This document shows, piece after piece, positions 1 through 7,899 of a stretch of DNA of 64,000 nt. Source of the stretch: Dryocosmus kuriphilus. Lineage: Eukaryota; Arthropoda; Insecta; Hymenoptera; Cynipidae. The translations under genes were made by a program, and so were the position numbers. The stretch is from assembly GCA_038277395.1 (NCBI GenBank), contig CM076197.1:70713348-70777347 (forward strand), given 5' to 3'. How positions within the stretch are numbered: the first letter of the stretch is position 1; each line of letters starts with the position of its first letter. The notes beneath the pieces are model-generated. The model searched no databases. It worked only from the letters and a program-made list of their open reading frames with translations, and had not been told where the DNA came from.

Positions 1-77
1 ACCCAAATTCTGCTTTTCATTTACTAGGTTAAGGATTCGTGTGTAAGTAAAAAACAGTATGTTTGAAATAGTAATAC

Positions 78-83
78 TTTATT
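78..83 (-). terminator. poly(A) signal for integrase transcript
   Basis: AATAAA on the minus strand lies about 30 bases beyond the integrase stop codon, a normal position for 3' end formation of the leftward gene block. Confidence 0.5.
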
Positions 84-112
84 TAAAAACACTTAAATTA
101 ATACATTGAGGC

Positions 113-1042
113 TTATAAAGTAGATTTATGTATCCAACTATTGTGAGAGTCATCAAATCCTAACCATTTTACAAATAGCTTATTTTCACGTTTCTTGAGT
201 ACTTTTTCAACAAGATAAATGTCTGGATGTCTAACTTTTGCAAGTTCATGTTCATAGAAACTGCCTAAAATAGGTTTATCTTGATAATCCATAAGCAAAT
301 ACGTTGCTGGTTCAGTATTCTTGATATTACTTACAGTAAATATTTCAGTGGTCCAGTTTGGTGTATAACCTTTCTCGAAAACATGCTTAAACTTACTTAT
401 ACGAACTTTATCTCCAACATTAAATTTAGTTTTCTCCGCCACTTGTTTCACATGATAATTTTTGTATACATTAAATAACAATTTTTTCTCATTTTGTTTA
501 GTAACGTCTTTTGGTTTTATTCCAATAGTGCGATGTTTAGTATCGTTGTAAGATGAAAGTAAATCTTTCAAAATATCTAACCACTTATAATTTCCTTGTA
601 AGCTAAATTGCATCCACATTTTATTTTTTAAAGTACGATTAAATCGCTCGCAAATTGATGCTTTTAAATTACTGAATGTAGAGTACAAATTTATACTATA
701 TCGCTTCATAAGATTTTCAAAATGAGTATTGTAAAATTCTTTGCCTCTATCAACATGTAAATTTTTTGGTACACGTCCTTTGTTGAGTACAGATTTCATG
801 GCTGCAGTTACATCTTCACCCTTCTTGGATTTTACAGGAAGAGCCCAAGCAAATTTTGAAAATATATCAATTACAGTTAAGATGTATTTGTATCCTTTGT
901 TGTCTCTCTCGTACAGTTGCATTTCTACAAGATCAGCTTGCCAGGTTTCATCAATACCACGGATATCAACATGCCTACGTCGGTAATTTCTTCTAGCCGG
1001 TTTATGCAGCTCTTTCACCAACTGCAGTTTCCCCAAGTCCAT
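113..1042 (-). CDS. INT: Polinton integrase, rve fold with C-terminal chromodomain
   Basis: 309 residues. It would catalyse strand transfer of the linear element into host DNA. The rve catalytic acids are visible: Asp37 in WQADLVE, Asp98 in HVDRGKEF and Glu132 in CERFNRTLK. Residues about 275-309 (IYLVEKVLKKRENKLFVKWL onward) form a chromodomain, typical of Polinton integrases and thought to steer insertion to marked chromatin. The start is the ATG at 1042; an in-frame TGA lies five codons upstream, so the N-terminal zinc-binding domain seen in retroviral integrases is absent. The gene start overlaps the end of the upstream 153-residue gene by 41 bp. The frame is intact. Confidence 0.92.
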   Translation of the reverse strand: MDLGKLQLVKELHKPARRNYRRRHVDIRGIDETWQADLVEMQLYERDNKGYKYILTVIDIFSKFAWALPVKSKKGEDVTAAMKSVLNKGRVPKNLHVDRGKEFYNTHFENLMKRYSINLYSTFSNLKASICERFNRTLKNKMWMQFSLQGNYKWLDILKDLLSSYNDTKHRTIGIKPKDVTKQNEKKLLFNVYKNYHVKQVAEKTKFNVGDKVRISKFKHVFEKGYTPNWTTEIFTVSNIKNTEPATYLLMDYQDKPILGSFYEHELAKVRHPDIYLVEKVLKKRENKLFVKWLGFDDSHNSWIHKSTL

Positions 1043-1463
1043 ATTTATATGTGTTCAGTCTAGCATCCAATTGAGTAATGAGCTCTGAATTTCGAAACAC
1101 TAGTTTTTGAGCGGTTTCAGCATCAATTTTAATATTTTCAAAACTCCTATTTGTTGAAGTTTCCAGAGATTCAATCAACATAGTATTGTTAACAACTTCA
1201 GTTCGCAAGGAAGATATAACATCATAGATAGTCCGAATTTCTTGCTGTAGTATATGCTGTGCTATATTTAAATTTATGGCATCATTTAAATCTTGCGCAT
1301 CAGCTACATTGCACAGCTTTTTGTTTTGGATATCATAATTTCCATTAGGTGTGACTTTGAAGCCCATTCCAGGAGGACCACGATTTGCAGTCTTTGCTTG
1401 CTTAGAATAACGTCCAAACACATCAAGACTCATCTTGCAAATGTTGGAAATCTTACAAAACAT
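1002..1463 (-). CDS. Small Polinton protein with GPPG motif and helical tail, possibly fibre-like
   Basis: 153 residues. After the second methionine (MSLDVFGRY) comes a GPPGMGF turn, then GNYDIQNKKLCNVADAQDLNDA, then a long hydrophilic helix-prone segment (about residues 60-140) that could form a coiled coil. Similar short ORFs with GPPG followed by a YD-x-NK-x-L-x-N-V segment occur next to integrase in other Polintons. The short knob-and-coil layout suggests a trimeric fibre or spike, but that is inference. It begins four bases after the stop of the 335-residue gene and overlaps the integrase start. Met11 (position 1433) is an equally good start, giving 143 residues. Confidence 0.65.
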   Translation of the reverse strand: MFCKISNICKMSLDVFGRYSKQAKTANRGPPGMGFKVTPNGNYDIQNKKLCNVADAQDLNDAINLNIAQHILQQEIRTIYDVISSLRTEVVNNTMLIESLETSTNRSFENIKIDAETAQKLVFRNSELITQLDARLNTYKYGLGETAVGERAA

Positions 1464-1466
1464 TCA

Positions 1467-2474
1467 TTAATATATAATTTCAGCTTCTCTTAGTTCTTCA
1501 ATAATCGATATAATTTCATTTGTGTGACTTGGATTGCCCGCTGCTTGAGACGCCACAAGTAAACGCAGTCGATCTACCAATTCATTAGGGTCATCCCAGT
1601 AAACGTAATCCCATTGAGTTCCCTCTCTAGCAGTCATATGCTGTGGTATTATTATACCTTGACCTGTTGAATTTCGGTTTTTACTTCGTCTGTCCCTATT
1701 TTTGTTTTTTGATGGTGATGTGGGAATTAATTTTTCTATAAAGTTTTTATATTTAAAACCTTTACTATCACGAATGGCACCATCTGGTTTATAATTCTTT
1801 TTATAGGCATTTGTCGCAATAATAATTTTTTGATAATTTCTCTGATCATCAGCACTTATAGAGGACTCTTCAGGTACTTTTTTAAATAAAAGCTCAAGCA
1901 AACCTTTACTTTTAGGAAAATTCAAATTACCCACATAAATATGATCATAACTGAAATTTATCGGAGAATCTCCAGTCATTAATCTATCCTTCATTAATTT
2001 TCTTACGCCGTATACATTATCGAGATCTTTATTTCTTTCGCCTAATAATATGAGATATTTGTTTGTATCATCATCAACATCACCCCATAAAGTGGAAGAC
2101 TCGTTTGAATTATTTTTCGCTGTACTGTGAGCTGACAACTCTAAATTACTGGAACCTTCTCCCTCATTTCCTTCTTCATCATAAACAGATTTAAATGACA
2201 ACTCATCATCATCATCCTCATCAGCAATATTTTCTTCACTCTTTAATTCCTCTTTTTTAATTTGTTCAACTTTTTTTCTTTTTCTTTTCTCAAGACCACC
2301 CACAATTTTTTCAAGTGGATTAACAATAGGTTTGAAAGTATCACTCAATGCCTGTTCAACCGTCTCCTTGCCCAACTTCATTAGCCTATGTTTTCGTCGA
2401 ATCGTTTCACTAGCTTTAGCAATTTGATGTAAAATATTTTTTTGCTTATGAAAATTCTCCTCATGTGAAGACAT
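1467..2474 (-). CDS. Conserved Polinton protein of unknown function (PX-like)
   Basis: 335 residues. The N-terminal third is basic and helical. An acidic, Ser/Asn-rich linker follows (about residues 75-130, including DEDDDDE). The conserved part starts near VYGVRKLMKDRL and ends with WDYVYWDDPNELVDRLRLL followed by a helix rich in Glu and Ile. The DPNELVDRLRLL...NEI.SIIEELREA segment is a hallmark I recognise from Polinton proteins in arthropods and other animals; no biochemical role is known to me. It lies between the fibre-like gene and the ATPase on the same strand and has its own TATA/initiator pair upstream. The frame is intact. Confidence 0.75.
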   Translation of the reverse strand: MSSHEENFHKQKNILHQIAKASETIRRKHRLMKLGKETVEQALSDTFKPIVNPLEKIVGGLEKRKRKKVEQIKKEELKSEENIADEDDDDELSFKSVYDEEGNEGEGSSNLELSAHSTAKNNSNESSTLWGDVDDDTNKYLILLGERNKDLDNVYGVRKLMKDRLMTGDSPINFSYDHIYVGNLNFPKSKGLLELLFKKVPEESSISADDQRNYQKIIIATNAYKKNYKPDGAIRDSKGFKYKNFIEKLIPTSPSKNKNRDRRSKNRNSTGQGIIIPQHMTAREGTQWDYVYWDDPNELVDRLRLLVASQAAGNPSHTNEIISIIEELREAEIIY

Positions 2475-2499
2475 GTTGATACAACAACGTCTAAAGTAT

Positions 2500-2534
2500 G
2501 ACTGTTTCTAATTTGGGTATTACATATGTATATA
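2500..2534 (-). promoter_or_regulatory. TATA + initiator for the 335-residue gene
   Basis: On the minus strand TATATA starts at 2534, and an initiator-like ACAGTC has its central A at 2503, 31 bases downstream. The resulting 5' UTR would be about 29 nt with no upstream ATG. Confidence 0.5.
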
Positions 2535-2542
2535 TCATTTTT

Positions 2543-3232
2543 CTAGAGACTTACAAAACAATCAAAACCCTTTCTATATCTGCCTTGATTAATATTTCTA
2601 TCTTTATCAATTACAACGAACCCATACTTATCACACCAGCAAGCTAGACACATATCCTTAAATTGTAAAAAAGGCATATCAGTATTAACATGATCGTCAT
2701 ATATATGCTTCAGATTCATCTCATCTTGTTTAAATAGTACTAGTAAATTAACATTATCACGTACAAGATGTTTAGGAATACGGGCATATGTTTGACTCAA
2801 GTAGAAACAATCAACATCCCTGTGTCTACCCATAGAAAAAAATGCTTTTATATTGTCCTGCTTCTCACATGCTACGTCATCAAATACCATTATTGAGTTA
2901 GGCCGTGCTTCACTTGGTATCACCACATCCTCATGTTCATTGAAAGGATAGTACTCAACGCCATCTACAGATTGAAGAACTTTTTCCAAGAATTTGTATT
3001 TCGTTTGATTTAACGATTTCGAGTATACATAAACATTTTCAAATCTTAATCCATTTGGATGTATTAATAGTGTGAGCAAAGCATTTGTCTTTCCACAGTT
3101 GGAGGGTCCACAGAATATTGCTCGTACACTATTTGGTATTAAATGTCCATGCCGTTCTTTCTTTTTCTCATTTTCAACTAGCGAATCAAAATTCTCAACT
3201 GGTAATTTCACTGGTTGTGCTTCAAACTGCAT
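2543..3232 (-). CDS. ATP: FtsK/HerA-like genome-packaging ATPase
   Basis: 229 residues. It is expected to pump the element's DNA into capsids. The Walker A loop is FCGPSNCGKTNALL (about residues 40-53). The Walker B strand is SIMVFDDVAC, ending in two acidic residues. A downstream SQTYARIPKHLVRDN segment matches the sensor region of Polinton/adenovirus-type packaging ATPases. The length is normal for the family. It is transcribed divergently from the PLA2-bearing virion gene, sharing an 84-bp promoter interval. The frame is intact and the start ATG at 3232 is 13 nt downstream of the predicted transcription start. Confidence 0.92.
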   Translation of the reverse strand: MQFEAQPVKLPVENFDSLVENEKKKERHGHLIPNSVRAIFCGPSNCGKTNALLTLLIHPNGLRFENVYVYSKSLNQTKYKFLEKVLQSVDGVEYYPFNEHEDVVIPSEARPNSIMVFDDVACEKQDNIKAFFSMGRHRDVDCFYLSQTYARIPKHLVRDNVNLLVLFKQDEMNLKHIYDDHVNTDMPFLQFKDMCLACWCDKYGFVVIDKDRNINQGRYRKGFDCFVSL

Positions 3233-3241
3233 CTTGACTAT

Positions 3242-3278
3242 GACTGATTGGATAAGCTATAAATATACTGCTTATATA
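3242..3278 (-). promoter_or_regulatory. Leftward half of divergent promoter (ATPase)
   Basis: On the minus strand TATATAAG begins at 3278 and TCAGTC spans 3247-3242, with A(+1) at 3245, 33 bases downstream. The ATPase ATG follows 13 nt later. Confidence 0.65.
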
Positions 3279-3294
3279 GGTTGAATCTTCAGTC
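3258..3294 (+). promoter_or_regulatory. Rightward half of divergent promoter (PLA2 virion gene)
   Basis: TATAAATA occupies 3258-3265 and TCAGTC 3289-3294, with A(+1) at 3291, 33 bases from the first T of the TATA box. It interlocks with the leftward promoter, since each TATA lies between the other promoter's TATA and initiator. Confidence 0.65.
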
Positions 3295-3316
3295 TGAAAG
3301 CATCTCTCAAACAGAT

Positions 3317-4156
3317 ATGATCGTTCATGAACGAAAAAGAGTCAGTCGTAAAGAAGCTGTGAAGCAGACAAGACGTGGAAGAGGCTTAGTCAACAAAATC
3401 ATCAACAACTTGCCATTTGAGTTGCACTTGCCTGGTTACCAGTACTGTGGACCAGGTACTAAGCTAGCAAAACGATTAGCGCGAGGTGATCCAGGAATCA
3501 ATCCACTGGATGCAGCTTGCAAAGATCACGATATTGCTTATTCACAAAATAGGGAGAACCTTGAGGCTAGAAACGTAGCTGATAGAGCACTAGCTGAAAA
3601 AGCTTGGGAGCGTGTTCATGCTAAAGACGCGGGTATATTTGAAAAAGCAGGTGCTTGGGGAATAGCAAACACTATGAAAATTAAATCTAAGTTTGGCATG
3701 GGTCTCAAGAATAAAAAAAAGCCTGCTACCACACTAAGAAAAATCGTTATGGCAGCTAAAAAATCAATGATTTCGAGTAATGATGCACAAACTGTAATCA
3801 AGTCTGCATTAAGAGGTGCACGCAATGCTGTAAAAAGAGCTGGCGGAAAGAGGAAAATTAATAAGCCTCGTATTCTACCTGTTCCAACTAAGGTGGGTGG
3901 TTTTCTACCCTTTTTAATACCCATTTTTGCGGGTCTGAGTGCAACTGGAGCACTAGCAGGTGGAGCGGCTGGTATAGCAAAAGCTGTGAATGATGCAAAT
4001 TCTGCAAAACATCAACTTACAGAGAGTAAACGTCATAATGAAACGATGGAAGCCATTGCTTGGGGAAAAGGTCTTTACTTAAAACCATATAAACAAGGAC
4101 TAGGACTTCAGGTCAAAGGGGCAGGACTTAAATGCAAGTCAAAAAACTTAAAGTGA
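3317..4156 (+). CDS. Minor virion protein with parvovirus-type phospholipase A2 domain
   Basis: 279 residues from the ATG at 3317, chosen because it is the first ATG after the predicted transcription start at 3291. Residues about 30-75 carry the PLA2 signature: calcium loop YCGPGTKL and catalytic helix CKDHDIAYS. This matches viral PLA2 domains that breach endosomal membranes during entry. After a Lys/Arg-rich segment comes a hydrophobic, Gly/Ala-rich stretch (FLPFLIPIFAGLSATGALAG), reminiscent of membrane-active minor capsid proteins. A basic Gly/Leu-rich C-terminus (GKGLYLKPYKQGLGLQ) follows. The last 25 bp overlap the protease start. The membrane-penetration role is inferred from the family. 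Confidence 0.85.
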   Translation: MIVHERKRVSRKEAVKQTRRGRGLVNKIINNLPFELHLPGYQYCGPGTKLAKRLARGDPGINPLDAACKDHDIAYSQNRENLEARNVADRALAEKAWERVHAKDAGIFEKAGAWGIANTMKIKSKFGMGLKNKKKPATTLRKIVMAAKKSMISSNDAQTVIKSALRGARNAVKRAGGKRKINKPRILPVPTKVGGFLPFLIPIFAGLSATGALAGGAAGIAKAVNDANSAKHQLTESKRHNETMEAIAWGKGLYLKPYKQGLGLQVKGAGLKCKSKNLK

Positions 4157-4548
4157 AGCTACCTCATCGAGCATTGACTGATGCAGATTTACTTAAATTC
4201 GCGAAATCTTTAAAAATACCACATTTTCGAGGTGTTTTTATGCGAAATGGATTGCCAGAAGGTGGATCACGTAAATATGAAAGTGCTATTGTTAACCTTG
4301 ATGATAGAAAAGGACCAGGAACACACTGGTGTGCCTATAAAAAGATTAACAATAAAGTAATTTATTTTGATAGCTTTGGTAATCTTCGACCACCTTTGGA
4401 TCTCTTTAAGTACCTCGGTGTTGGTAGCATAAAGTATAATTATAACAGATATCAAAATTATGATACATTCGTTTGTGGCCATTTATGTTTACAATTTCTG
4501 TGTAATCAATTAAAATCTAAAAGTATGTATAATCTATATAAGTGTTGA
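4132..4548 (+). CDS. PRO: Adenain-like maturation cysteine protease
   Basis: 138 residues; expected to cleave capsid and core precursors during virion maturation. The adenovirus-protease-type catalytic centre is visible: His in GPGTHWCAY, Asp in VIYFDSFGN, and the nucleophilic Cys in FVCGHLCLQFL. The length is short but normal for Polinton proteases, which lack the adenovirus C-terminal extension. It overlaps the upstream gene by 25 bp in another frame, and I see no TATA/initiator pair of its own, so translation from the upstream transcript is plausible. Confidence 0.88.
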   Translation: MQVKKLKVKLPHRALTDADLLKFAKSLKIPHFRGVFMRNGLPEGGSRKYESAIVNLDDRKGPGTHWCAYKKINNKVIYFDSFGNLRPPLDLFKYLGVGSIKYNYNRYQNYDTFVCGHLCLQFLCNQLKSKSMYNLYKC

Positions 4549-4569
4549 AATATGTAATATCAAGTCAGT
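4535..4569 (+). promoter_or_regulatory. TATA + initiator for penton gene
   Basis: TATATAAG starts at 4535, inside the last codons of the protease. TCAGTG has A(+1) at 4567, 32 bases downstream. The penton ATG follows after a 21-nt leader. Confidence 0.6.
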
Positions 4570-4587
4570 GTAAGGCTAGCCATCAAC

Positions 4588-5277
4588 ATGGATGATTCAT
4601 TGCCACTAACATTATCGGGAACTTCTTCAATTCTGGAGACGAACTATTTTCCACCGATTGAATTGTCTCCTTACAAAAGTTATGCGCTCGGTCTTGTTGA
4701 ATTTCTAACCTTTAATTCAATTCCAAACGTGGATGTTGGTCAAAATAAATTTTATGTGAATAATAAAGAGTACACTATACCTACGGGTAGTTATGAGATA
4801 AATGACATACAGCGCTATCTGCAGAATGTTTTAGCAACTGAGGGTATTGAAATTCACATCAAGCCAAATAATAATACTTTGAAAAGTGAAATTTATTGCA
4901 ATCGAGATATAAATTTTGAATCTGAAGATTCTATTGGTCGTTTGCTGGGATTTTCTCCACGCAGACTAGAAGCTAAAAAACTTTATAAATCTGATCAGCC
5001 GGTATCAATCATAAAAGTGAATGCTCTCAGAGTTGAGTGCAGTATAACTACAGGTGCATATATTAATGGACAAAAAGTACATACTATTCACGAATTTTTT
5101 CCTGTAGTACCACCTGGTTATAAGATAGTGGAAGTACCTTCTCATGTCATTTACTTACCAGTCGCCGTACAGTCAATAGATCATATACAGCTCCGTATAG
5201 TTGATCAAGACGGACATTTGGTTAATTTTCGTGGAGAAGTTATAACAATTAGATTACACATCAAGTCTCTGAAATAA
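4588..5277 (+). CDS. Penton / minor capsid protein (single jelly-roll)
   Basis: 229 residues. It would occupy the capsid fivefold vertices. It is beta-rich throughout. Diagnostic segments are LSPYKSYALGLVEFLTFNSI near the N-terminus, GRLLGFSPRRL in the middle, and the C-terminal strands IQLRIVDQDGHLVNFRGE, a motif I recognise from Polinton pentons (acidic residue in the D-Q-x-G turn, then NFRGE). The length is normal for the family. It lies between protease and capsid genes, with its own TATA/initiator upstream. The frame is intact. Confidence 0.85.
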   Translation: MDDSLPLTLSGTSSILETNYFPPIELSPYKSYALGLVEFLTFNSIPNVDVGQNKFYVNNKEYTIPTGSYEINDIQRYLQNVLATEGIEIHIKPNNNTLKSEIYCNRDINFESEDSIGRLLGFSPRRLEAKKLYKSDQPVSIIKVNALRVECSITTGAYINGQKVHTIHEFFPVVPPGYKIVEVPSHVIYLPVAVQSIDHIQLRIVDQDGHLVNFRGEVITIRLHIKSLK

Positions 5278-5282
5278 TAATA

Positions 5283-5444
5283 ATGGGTATTGTTTTCAAT
5301 AAGAAGGTTGGTTTTGGCTATAATAAAGCAGCACCATGTCACAAGCTAATCAGTCAACAAAGAGCAGTCAAAGGGCTAACACCACAAAACGTGCTATTCC
5401 TGAAACATCAAGGCCTGGAAGTCAGAAAACGAAGACGCGAATAA
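5283..5444 (+). CDS. 53-residue conserved Polinton small protein
   Basis: A short frame starting six bases after the penton stop. It contains APCHKLISQQRAVK, then GLTPQNVLFLKHQGL, and a basic C-terminus (RKRRRE). The LTPxNxxFL...GL segment recurs in Polintons just upstream of the major capsid gene, so I take it as real despite its size. The function is unknown; a small basic core or capsid-cement peptide is possible. The predicted promoter of the capsid gene lies inside this frame, so this protein would have to be made from an upstream transcript such as the penton mRNA. Confidence 0.6.
   Translation: MGIVFNKKVGFGYNKAAPCHKLISQQRAVKGLTPQNVLFLKHQGLEVRKRRRE
5319..5355 (+). promoter_or_regulatory. 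TATA + initiator for major capsid gene
   Basis: TATAATAA starts at 5319 and TCAGTC has A(+1) at 5352, 33 bases downstream. No ATG occurs between 5352 and the capsid ATG at 5508, so the capsid start is the first AUG of this transcript. Confidence 0.55.
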
Positions 5445-5507
5445 AGAAATTCAAGATTTTTTGCACCTGCGTTTGTGTTTTTGTTTATCGACGTTTAATT
5501 GTTTGCT

Positions 5508-6731
5508 ATGGAAGGGGGAGTTTTAAACATTCAAGCACCAATCATCTTTGATGAATCAATTGCTCACTGTGAAGTCCATGCACATCAGCCTTATGCCTCA
5601 TCAACTTTCAATAACAGTGATGAAATTCGAATTGCTGTGCAAAACCAAGATCACTGTCTCCTACCAAGCAAAAGTTCACTTCACGTACACGGAAGATTGG
5701 TGAGGGTTGATGGAACACCAGTGACTACTACAGTGTTAGTTTCTAATGCCATCTGTCATTTATTTGAAGAAGCAAGATATGAAATCAACGCAATAAAAAT
5801 TGATAGAAACAAAAATGTTGGGCTCACTAGCCTCATGAAAAATTATATATCTTTAAATCCCAACCAATCACGTTACATTGAAAATACTGGTTGGCTTGAA
5901 ATAAATAATAATGACCAATCATTAACCAACGCTACAGGTTATTTTGATGTATCTGTACCTCTTTGCATGATCTTTGGCTTTGCTGAAGATTATCACAAAG
6001 TCATTGTCAATGCTAAACATGAACTTATTTTAACAAGATCAAAAAGTGATGCAAATGCCATCTTGCAAACAGCTCCCAATGAGCAGTATAAAATTGAAAT
6101 TAGTAAAGTTGAGTGGCTATTACCCAGCCTTAGATTATCAGATTCACGAAAATTTCAGTTGCTAAAATACATTGAAAAAGATCCGTTTATTCCAGTCAGT
6201 TTTCGATCTTGGGAATTGTATGAATATCCTCTACTTCCAACTACTTCAAACCATGTTTGGACTATAAAAACATCAGCACAATTGGAAAAACCGAGATTTG
6301 TTATACTAGGTTTCCAAACAAATAGAAAAAATAATACTAATATAAACTCTAGTCACTTTGATCATTGCAATCTAACTAATGCAAAACTATTTTTGAACGA
6401 TCAGTGTTATCCTTATGGTAATTTAAATCTCAATATTAATAAAAATCCGTGTGCTCTACTTTACGAAATGTACATAAACTTTCAAGCTAATTACTATGGC
6501 AAGGAATCGCAACCATTGTTATCGAGAGGGGAATTTATAGAGCATGCGCCTCTAATTGTTATTGATTGTTCTAAACAAAATGAGTCACTGAAATATGGAC
6601 CAGTTGATGTTCGTCTAGAATTTCAAACTAGTGAAAATTTTCCGGCTCAAACTTCTGCATATTGCTTAATTTTACATGATCGTATAATTGAATATAAACC
6701 AATAAGTGGTAGTGTGAAAAAATTGGTATAA
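5508..6731 (+). CDS. MCP: Major capsid protein (double jelly-roll, hexon-like)
   Basis: 407 residues from the ATG at 5508. It should trimerise into pseudo-hexagonal capsomers. Recognisable segments are EARYEINAIKIDRNKN, then VPLCMIFGFAEDYHKVIVN followed by KHELILTRS, a signature of Polinton capsid proteins, and later FVILGFQTNRKNN. At roughly 400 residues it is compact compared with many Polinton capsids but in range for adintovirus-like ones. The frame is intact from start to stop. A 169-residue gene follows 40 bp downstream. Confidence 0.88.
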   Translation: MEGGVLNIQAPIIFDESIAHCEVHAHQPYASSTFNNSDEIRIAVQNQDHCLLPSKSSLHVHGRLVRVDGTPVTTTVLVSNAICHLFEEARYEINAIKIDRNKNVGLTSLMKNYISLNPNQSRYIENTGWLEINNNDQSLTNATGYFDVSVPLCMIFGFAEDYHKVIVNAKHELILTRSKSDANAILQTAPNEQYKIEISKVEWLLPSLRLSDSRKFQLLKYIEKDPFIPVSFRSWELYEYPLLPTTSNHVWTIKTSAQLEKPRFVILGFQTNRKNNTNINSSHFDHCNLTNAKLFLNDQCYPYGNLNLNINKNPCALLYEMYINFQANYYGKESQPLLSRGEFIEHAPLIVIDCSKQNESLKYGPVDVRLEFQTSENFPAQTSAYCLILHDRIIEYKPISGSVKKLV

Positions 6732-6761
6732 AAACTGTAACTAGGCTGAAATAGTTTTAGT
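6727..6761 (+). promoter_or_regulatory. TATA + initiator for the 169-residue gene
   Basis: TATAAAAA starts at 6727, overlapping the capsid stop codon. A TTAGTT initiator has its A at 6759, 32 bases downstream, leaving a 12-nt leader. The initiator is one mismatch from TCAGTT. Confidence 0.45.
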
Positions 6762-6771
6762 TGAATTCATT

Positions 6772-7281
6772 ATGGAGTACGTGGTGGACCTGCAGGGTTT
6801 CAAGTTACCTGTAAACAAATTTGTATTGAAAGAATTGGCTATATTACCAATCAATGATAATAATGGTGCTGTCGCAAAGCCATATACTTTTCTCTTTCAA
6901 TCACCCTGCAAGTGGAACTGCGTCCCATTAGAATATAAGTCTATGAACATTTGGGTAGAGTACAATCATCATGGAATTCCCTGGAATTCTGGTAATTTGC
7001 CATATACTTTAATGCCTGTAATCCTCGAGAACGTTTTGAAAGATGCAACAAAAATTTATGTTAAAGGATTAGAGAAAAAGAATTGGCTGAAACAATTTGT
7101 AAAAATGTCAACTGAAATTGTTGATATGTATGATTTGAACTGTCCATCGCTACGTGTACTGCGTGAAATATTTTTAATTAATGATATTGAATGTACACAT
7201 CATCATCATCATATGTATAAGAAAAGTTATTTTAATTGCGCAATTGAAAATGTAATTTTATTGAAAAACTGGATGTCTTAG
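6772..7281 (+). CDS. Conserved Polinton protein of unknown function, 169 aa
   Basis: 169 residues. It begins VVDLQGFKLPVNKFVLKELA. A WVEYNHHGIPWNSG segment, an IYVKGLEKKNWL segment, NCPSLRVLRE, and a Cys/His-rich tail (ECTHHHHHMYKK) follow. This pattern recurs in arthropod Polintons at the end of the virion block. The spacing of acidic, His and Cys residues hints at a metal-binding or nuclease-like fold, but I cannot assign an activity. It is the last rightward gene; paired AATAAA signals follow about 110 bp after the stop. Confidence 0.65.
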   Translation: MEYVVDLQGFKLPVNKFVLKELAILPINDNNGAVAKPYTFLFQSPCKWNCVPLEYKSMNIWVEYNHHGIPWNSGNLPYTLMPVILENVLKDATKIYVKGLEKKNWLKQFVKMSTEIVDMYDLNCPSLRVLREIFLINDIECTHHHHHMYKKSYFNCAIENVILLKNWMS

Positions 7282-7391
7282 AGAAGTTTTTCTAGAATAG
7301 CTTTTTAAGTTATAGAGATAAGAAAATCATATATATATACTTTAATTATAGACGACTTGATTTTTTAAGATTAATGTACTGATTTTTATGA

Positions 7392-7401
7392 AATAAATAA
7401 A
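7392..7401 (+). terminator. Overlapping poly(A) signals closing the rightward block
   Basis: AATAAATAAA, two overlapping AATAAA hexamers, lies 111-120 bases after the last rightward stop codon. A minus-strand AATAAA at 7741-7746 could serve the convergent polymerase gene. Confidence 0.5.
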
Positions 7402-7899
7402 AAGAAATTGAAACGAAATTGACCTTTTTATTTAGAGTTTCTTTCACCCCTTATAATAGTAACTGCGAGTAGAAGTTGCTGTAGGTCAAGAAACATTGAT
7501 AGCATTGAAGTTTCTCGTATGAAAAAAATCCTTGACTTCTCCGGCTGGTCGACACTTGAGCGGCAGATTACGAATGGATCAGGTTACATCTGATTGCTGT
7601 CGAGAAAAAATGAACTGCATTGAACTTTTAGGCAGAAGAATTGGAATTAAAGCCGATGAGTTTATTTGAAATGATTTTCAGGTTGCATTAAATAAAAAAG
7701 ACAGCAATTTTAATTTTAATAATAATAATCTTTTTCATTTTTTATTTTCAAACTCATTGTATTTTTTACAAAATTCTATTTTTGCCTACTTTACATACAT
7801 ATGAATTCAACTCTCATTCTTCCACTCACATATTTACATCACATACACACACACACCCACAGCGCTTTCTTCGCTTTACTTGCCGCCTTATAATAATAA
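7402..7899. other. Non-coding gap between convergent Polinton blocks
   Basis: I see no gene here. The stretch is AT-rich, with a short CA run near 7845-7858 and the minus-strand poly(A) signal. It separates the convergent ends of the virion block and the polymerase. Confidence 0.5.

Noticed and set aside
5336..5551. 71-codon frame upstream of the capsid gene
   Set aside because: It overlaps the 53-residue frame at 5283-5444, whose LTPxNxxFL motif is the conserved one. The longer frame has no recognisable motif and runs past the capsid start.
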